DNA of 64,000 nucleotides from Tridacna crocea (taxonomy: Eukaryota; Mollusca; Bivalvia; Cardiida; Cardiidae). The position numbers were made by a program, and so were the translations under genes. The DNA is taken from positions 39,548,173 through 39,612,172 of the forward strand of contig OX031070.1 in the NCBI GenBank assembly GCA_943736015.1. The letters run 5' to 3'. The notes under the pieces were generated by a model. That model saw nothing but the letters and a program-made list of their open reading frames with translations. It was not told where the DNA came from and ran no database searches. The first letter of the stretch is position 1, and each line of letters starts with the position of its first letter. Shown here one piece after another: positions 60,480-64,000 of the stretch.

Positions 60480-60545
60480 AGAAGAAGAAGGAGAAGACTA
60501 AGAAGAAGAAGAAGAGGAAGAAAAGAGGAAGAGAGCCAGAGAGAG
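60480..60545. repeat. (GAA)n purine tract
   Basis: GAAGAAGAAGG-type run directly before the TTAA of the next element. Confidence 0.85.
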
Positions 60546-60551
60546 CCTTAA

Positions 60552-60775
60552 CCCATTGCCACACAATCCCTACTTTTGAAAATCCCGAGAAAGAAGCCTT
60601 TAGAAAACATTGTGGGAAAAGGAAGAAAATGCTGGTGACCAGCATTTTCTCCTTTTCCCACAATATTTTCTACCCTTTACAAAACAAATTTCAAATTTTC
60701 AGTCAATTTTATCTTATCGTGTTCAAATGCTTTTGATTTGGACAAGCCTAAAAAATATTGTCGTTTGGTAATGAG
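60552..60775 (+). mobile_element. hp1 element, TTAA both sides
   Basis: TTAA at 60548-60551 and 60776-60779. Hairpin at 60603-60670 with one extra A in the left arm. Confidence 0.9.
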
Positions 60776-60971
60776 TTAAAGTTGATGATGAAGCAGGTAT
60801 CACATGAGGAGGTATCTCTCATGTCTCGGTGCCCCGGGTTTCCCTATAAAAGTATAAGAATACCACAAACCACAGACGTCAAATAAATGTCTACAGCGAG
60901 CAATAATTGAGTCAACGAAAAAACAGAAAAGCCACGGAATCCCAACAGCTGCATTATGCATCAGGGTAACT

Positions 60972-61515
60972 ATAAGCTCGAATTCACAAACCATTCTTAA
61001 GAACGTTCTCGGTCTCAGTCTCCAGAATTTTCTAAATTTGAAAGTAACACAAATTCTGATTGGCTAAATCAAATGGTTTCACCAATCAGAAGCTGTGTTA
61101 CTTTCAAACATAGATCTTGGAGAATAAGAAAGACTAAGATTGTTCTTATGAATGGTTGGTGAATATGGACCTCGCTGACAAGCGGTCGCCAGGAATGCAT
61201 GTCTCAGGCTGAGGCCGCATTTGCTAACAACCTTAAAAAGCATTCTTAATCTTATTTTCCATTTAGCCAGTCAGATTTTGCATTACTTTGAAATTTAGAA
61301 AGTTCTTGAGAATTACACTGAGAACGTAATAAAGCATTACTGGTGAATACGGGCCCAGGGTTAATATAATTATAGATCTAGAAAGTAACTTACCTTCTGA
61401 TTGGCTAAACCATTCTGTTAAACCAATCAGAAATTGCGTTACTTTGAAGTTTTGAATATTCTTCTTGAGATCTGCACTTAAGATGTTATCAAGAATGGCT
61501 TGTGAATATGTGCCC
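60972..61515. mobile_element. Three successive F elements
   Basis: 60972-61170 (paired GATTGGCTAAATCAAATGG core), 61210-61358 (left arm decayed, ends GAATACGGGCCC) and 61365-61515 (paired core, ends GAATATGTGCCC). Confidence 0.65.
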
Positions 61516-61826
61516 AGGTTTTATCGACTAGTTTTCAGGAGTTTATTGAATGGCTTTTAAATGTGAAAACACGGTTTTGCCATCCAAAAATAGTAACAAA
61601 AGTTATGCCAATAATAACAAGAAACTACACTGCTAATTTCCTTGGAAATATTATTGCGGAACAACGATTGGCACACGACTATCAGATCAACCCGACAGAG
61701 CGTTATCAAGTTTCGCGGTTGCTTCCACAACAACCTAAACGCCTTTTTATCGCTGAAATAACACTGACACCGCTTCTGTCTGATTGCGATTATGACGTCA
61801 CTTCCGGAACATGGCGACCTTGGACT
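61516..61826. other. Unassigned stretch with open frame
   Basis: A 95-codon plus-strand frame (61563-61850) shows no domain; not called. Confidence 0.3.
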
Positions 61827-61875
61827 AAGTGTCTGTTGAAAGTGCTGTAACACATTATTTGGGAAAATCAATTGA

Positions 61876-62178
61876 TTTTATAGTGTTTAACGCCGTTTTC
61901 AACTTTGTTTCAGTTATATCGCGGCGACCAGTGCACCTATCCATGCGTTCCTGGAGTTTCTTTTACCAGTACTTCGCCGCGACAAATTTCTTTCCAAGCC
62001 ACTGGCTGCTTTCCCACATAACCATCGTCGAAACAGTGGTCAGCGGTGGGAGAGGAATGAATCCTGTCTCAGTGACTATCATCAATCCTCGGAAAGAAAT
62101 TGGCCGAGCCAAGGGTCGTAGCCAGGAATCGAACCCTGGACCCGGTATTCTAAAGTTCTGCTCCCTACCGACTGAACC
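61876..62178 (-). mobile_element. SINE-G between 49-bp direct repeats
   Basis: Nearly full SINE-G with B box at ~62127-62138 (minus GGGTTCGATTCC) and an incomplete head. A 49-bp sequence beginning AAGTGTCTGTTGAAAG occurs on both sides (61827-61875, 62179-62227) with five noticed differences. Confidence 0.75.
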
Positions 62179-62227
62179 AAGTGTCTGTTGAAAGCGCCTT
62201 AACACACTATTTGGGAAAAGCAATTGA

Positions 62228-62480
62228 ACAGCAAAAAAAAAACTTGTCAGAAATCAAAGACAAGTTAAGGCCAAAATGATAAACCCTTTTGTGTGTGTGT
62301 TTCCAAAAATGCTCAGAAGTTTTATTTTGGTATCAGCTAACATATGTTTTTTTTCTCCTTATCATAAACACAGAGTCCGTTCAAACGAACCATTTGGTCT
62401 AACAATTATGTCAAAGATGCCAAACTCTCTGAGGAATAAAATTCAGAATCTGTGTTTCATGAATCGGACTGATACCAAAT
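62228..62480. other. Unassigned stretch
   Basis: Nothing recognised. Confidence 0.3.
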
Positions 62481-62668
62481 CAGGGCCTATATTCACCAAC
62501 CATTCTTAAGATTGTTCTTTGTCTTATTCTCCAGAATGTTCTACATTTGTAAGTAACACAACCATTCGGTTTAGCCAATCAGAAGTTGTGTTACTTACAA
62601 ATTTAGAAAACCTTAGAGAATAAGACTAGGAATATTCTCAAGAATAGTTGGTGAATACGGGCCCAGGT
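62481..62668. mobile_element. F element
   Basis: CAGGGCCTATATTCACCAAC start and GGTGAATACGGGCCCAGG end; paired core around GGTTTAGCCAATCAGAAG with part of the left arm missing. Confidence 0.7.
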
Positions 62669-62814
62669 AACTGTTCAATATAGGTTAAGTGTTCAATCCC
62701 TGAAGATTGACATTTTCTACCGTAAAACGTCCAGAATGGTGGTTTTTATTTACATCGGTCATATTTTTATTTGATTAGATCTAGTATTGTTCAAACATCG
62801 GTTTACCTTTAAGT

Positions 62815-63031
62815 TTTCACATAACGGTTCCCGTTTTTCAACGACCATTAAGTGAAAACCTCTGAAAAAAAAAAAAAAATCTCTGGAAACGAAGGTAATG
62901 CTGGTAACTAGCATTTTCTCCTTTTTTCTCGACATTTTCTCCTATCATTTTAAAGGCAAATTAATCAAAATTAAATGTAATATCTGTAAATGCTTTCACT
63001 ACAGACAGGTATTTCATCCTCAGGTAAAGAG
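62815..63031 (+). mobile_element. Diverged hp1 element
   Basis: Hairpin loop ATGCTGGTAACTAGCAT; ends AAAGAG before TTAA (63032-63035). The left end is unclear. Confidence 0.55.
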
Positions 63032-63035
63032 TTAA

Positions 63036-63369
63036 GGCACTTTATTTATTTATAGATTATACTTATTCCCGGCTTTCTGTCTGTTTCAGTAGACAAATAT
63101 AGATTTCAAGATTTGTTCTAGTTCCTGACTGGTACCCGTTTTCTATCTTTCAACAAGCCTCAGCGAAATGCCGAGAATGTCTGTGTATAACAGACAATTG
63201 GTCTATTGTTTATTAGATAATCAATCGGTATAAATAATTGCTTTAAATAAAAAAGAAGTCCACACTTGCTGACCCCACTGCTATATATTATATGTCTTTG
63301 AATCAAAGCACTGAAAGTTTGAGCGGAACCTGGCTTCTTGTCCAACCAATGATTTAACATGTTACCTCA
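63036..63369. other. Unassigned stretch
   Basis: Nothing recognised. Confidence 0.3.
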
Positions 63370-63373
63370 TTAA

Positions 63374-63593
63374 CTCTTTAACACACGAGAAAGTTTTAGA
63401 CTGGTCCAAATAGAAAGCATTTGCAGACAACAAAATAAAGGTGACTCAAAAATAGGAATTTGTTCTGGGAAGGGTAGAAAACACTGTGGAAAAGGAGAAA
63501 ATGCTGGTTACCAGCATTTTCTCCTTTTCCCACAGTGTTTTCAAAAGGCTTCTTTCTTTGGGGCGTCAAAAGTAGGGATTGTGTGGTAATGGG
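63374..63593 (-). mobile_element. hp1 element, TTAA both sides
   Basis: TTAA at 63370-63373 and 63594-63597. Hairpin at 63477-63542 with paired CACTG/CAGTG. Confidence 0.9.
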
Positions 63594-63695
63594 TTAAATG
63601 AAATTTTCAACTGATAACTTTAAAAATATTTTTGTTAAAAAAGAATGGAAAAATCAACGTTAACTTGAAAGCCATACTATATGGAAACAGTTTAA

Positions 63696-63915
63696 CCCAT
63701 TACCAGACGACAATATTTTAGACTGGTCCAAATTGAAAGCATTTCCAGACGATAAAATAAAAGTGACTGAAAATTTGAAAATTGTTTTTTGAAGGGTGGA
63801 AAACATTGTGGGAAAAGGAGAAAATGCTGGTTACCAGCATTTTCTCCTTTTTCCACAATGTTTTCAAAAGGCTTCTATCTCAGGGTCGTAAAAAGTCGGG
63901 ATTGTTTGGGAAAGG
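63696..63915 (-). mobile_element. hp1 element
   Basis: TTAA at 63692-63695; right end AAAGGA joins TTTTGCAAAAAGTATCG, a D-like sequence. Hairpin at 63799-63865. Confidence 0.85.
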
Positions 63916-64000
63916 ATTTTGCAAAAAGTATCGCGCGTATTTACTACAATCCTCCAACTCTGGGGAGAGTGATGCGTCATATTTGACAGGTCGAATCTTC

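Noticed and set aside
61563..61850. 95-codon plus-strand frame as an exon
   Set aside because: No domain; it overlaps the 49-bp direct repeat beside SINE-G and lacks splice support.

Overview
This is nuclear DNA of an animal. It is AT-rich, exons are short with canonical GT/AG introns, and almost everything else is short non-autonomous transposons, tRNA-derived SINEs and simple repeats. A fibrinogen-related (FReD) gene and very dense palindromic MITE-like repeats fit a mollusc, probably a bivalve. That is inference; no single marker proves it.

Genes. Two multi-exon genes are partly visible. (1) Plus strand, 2-1208: a 631-base exon already open at the left edge, a 466-base intron and a terminal exon, giving the C-terminal 246 residues of a polar, probably disordered protein of unknown family. 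(2) Minus strand, 14370-15613: two consecutive in-phase exons encoding the first ~85 residues of a fibrinogen C-terminal domain (ficolin/tenascin/FREP-like). No further exons of this domain were recognised. Weaker minus-strand exon candidates lie at 43538-43675, 44442-44642 and 59359-59559. No rRNA, true tRNA, CRISPR array or bacterial-type operon is seen.

Mobile DNA. Family names used here are mine. TTAA group: hp1 (~220 bp, termini CCC(T)...GGG flanked by TTAA, with a ~67-bp near-perfect central hairpin whose loop reads GCTGGTnACCAGC), hp1b (same plan, loop GCTCGTTACGAGC), hp2 (unrelated flanks, similar outer stem, loop GCTCGTCACGAGC) and hp3 (core GATCAGACTGCAC). With fragments, hp1, hp1b and hp2 number about 60. 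Elements M (~530 bp, AGGTGG ends) and N (~360 bp, GGTAGTGGACCC ends) also sit on TTAA. piggyBac- or Kolobok-type transposases are the obvious candidates for mobilisation. Other families: D (core GGTCAGCCTGCGC) and D2 (core CTGGTCAG), both often interrupted by other elements; E (GCAACACGCG ends); F (GGGCCCGTATTCACC ends, near-full-length palindrome); K, L, P, Q, R, S, T, U and V, each described where it occurs. SINE-G, SINE-H and SINE-I carry tRNA-like heads. J is a 340-bp tandem array with a tRNA-like segment in every unit. For hp1 and hp1b, '+' means the GTCTGCAAATGC segment lies right of the hairpin; for hp2, '+' means CATAAGGCATTTC lies on the left.

Layout. 0-1.2 kb unknown host gene; 1.2-14 kb repeats and unassigned DNA; 14.3-15.6 kb FReD exons with three elements in the intron; 16-25.6 kb dense hp1, M, N and U; 25.8-28.2 kb a D element split by the J array, which is itself split by S and hp1; 28.5-29.3 kb SINE-G and tandem SINE-I heads; 29.5-31.6 kb D elements carrying hp2 and a hAT-like insert; 32-38.4 kb tandem and purine-rich repeats; 38.5-44.2 kb hp1, D, K, F and L; 44.2-46.3 kb lower repeat density; 46.3-47.2 kb foldback element Q; 47.2-64 kb mixed repeats, including a large GATA-type array.

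The most notable signal is the TTAA hairpin group: similar termini carry different hairpins, hairpin arms change together from copy to copy, copies abut through a shared TTAA, and one insertion has its empty site preserved in a neighbouring tandem repeat.
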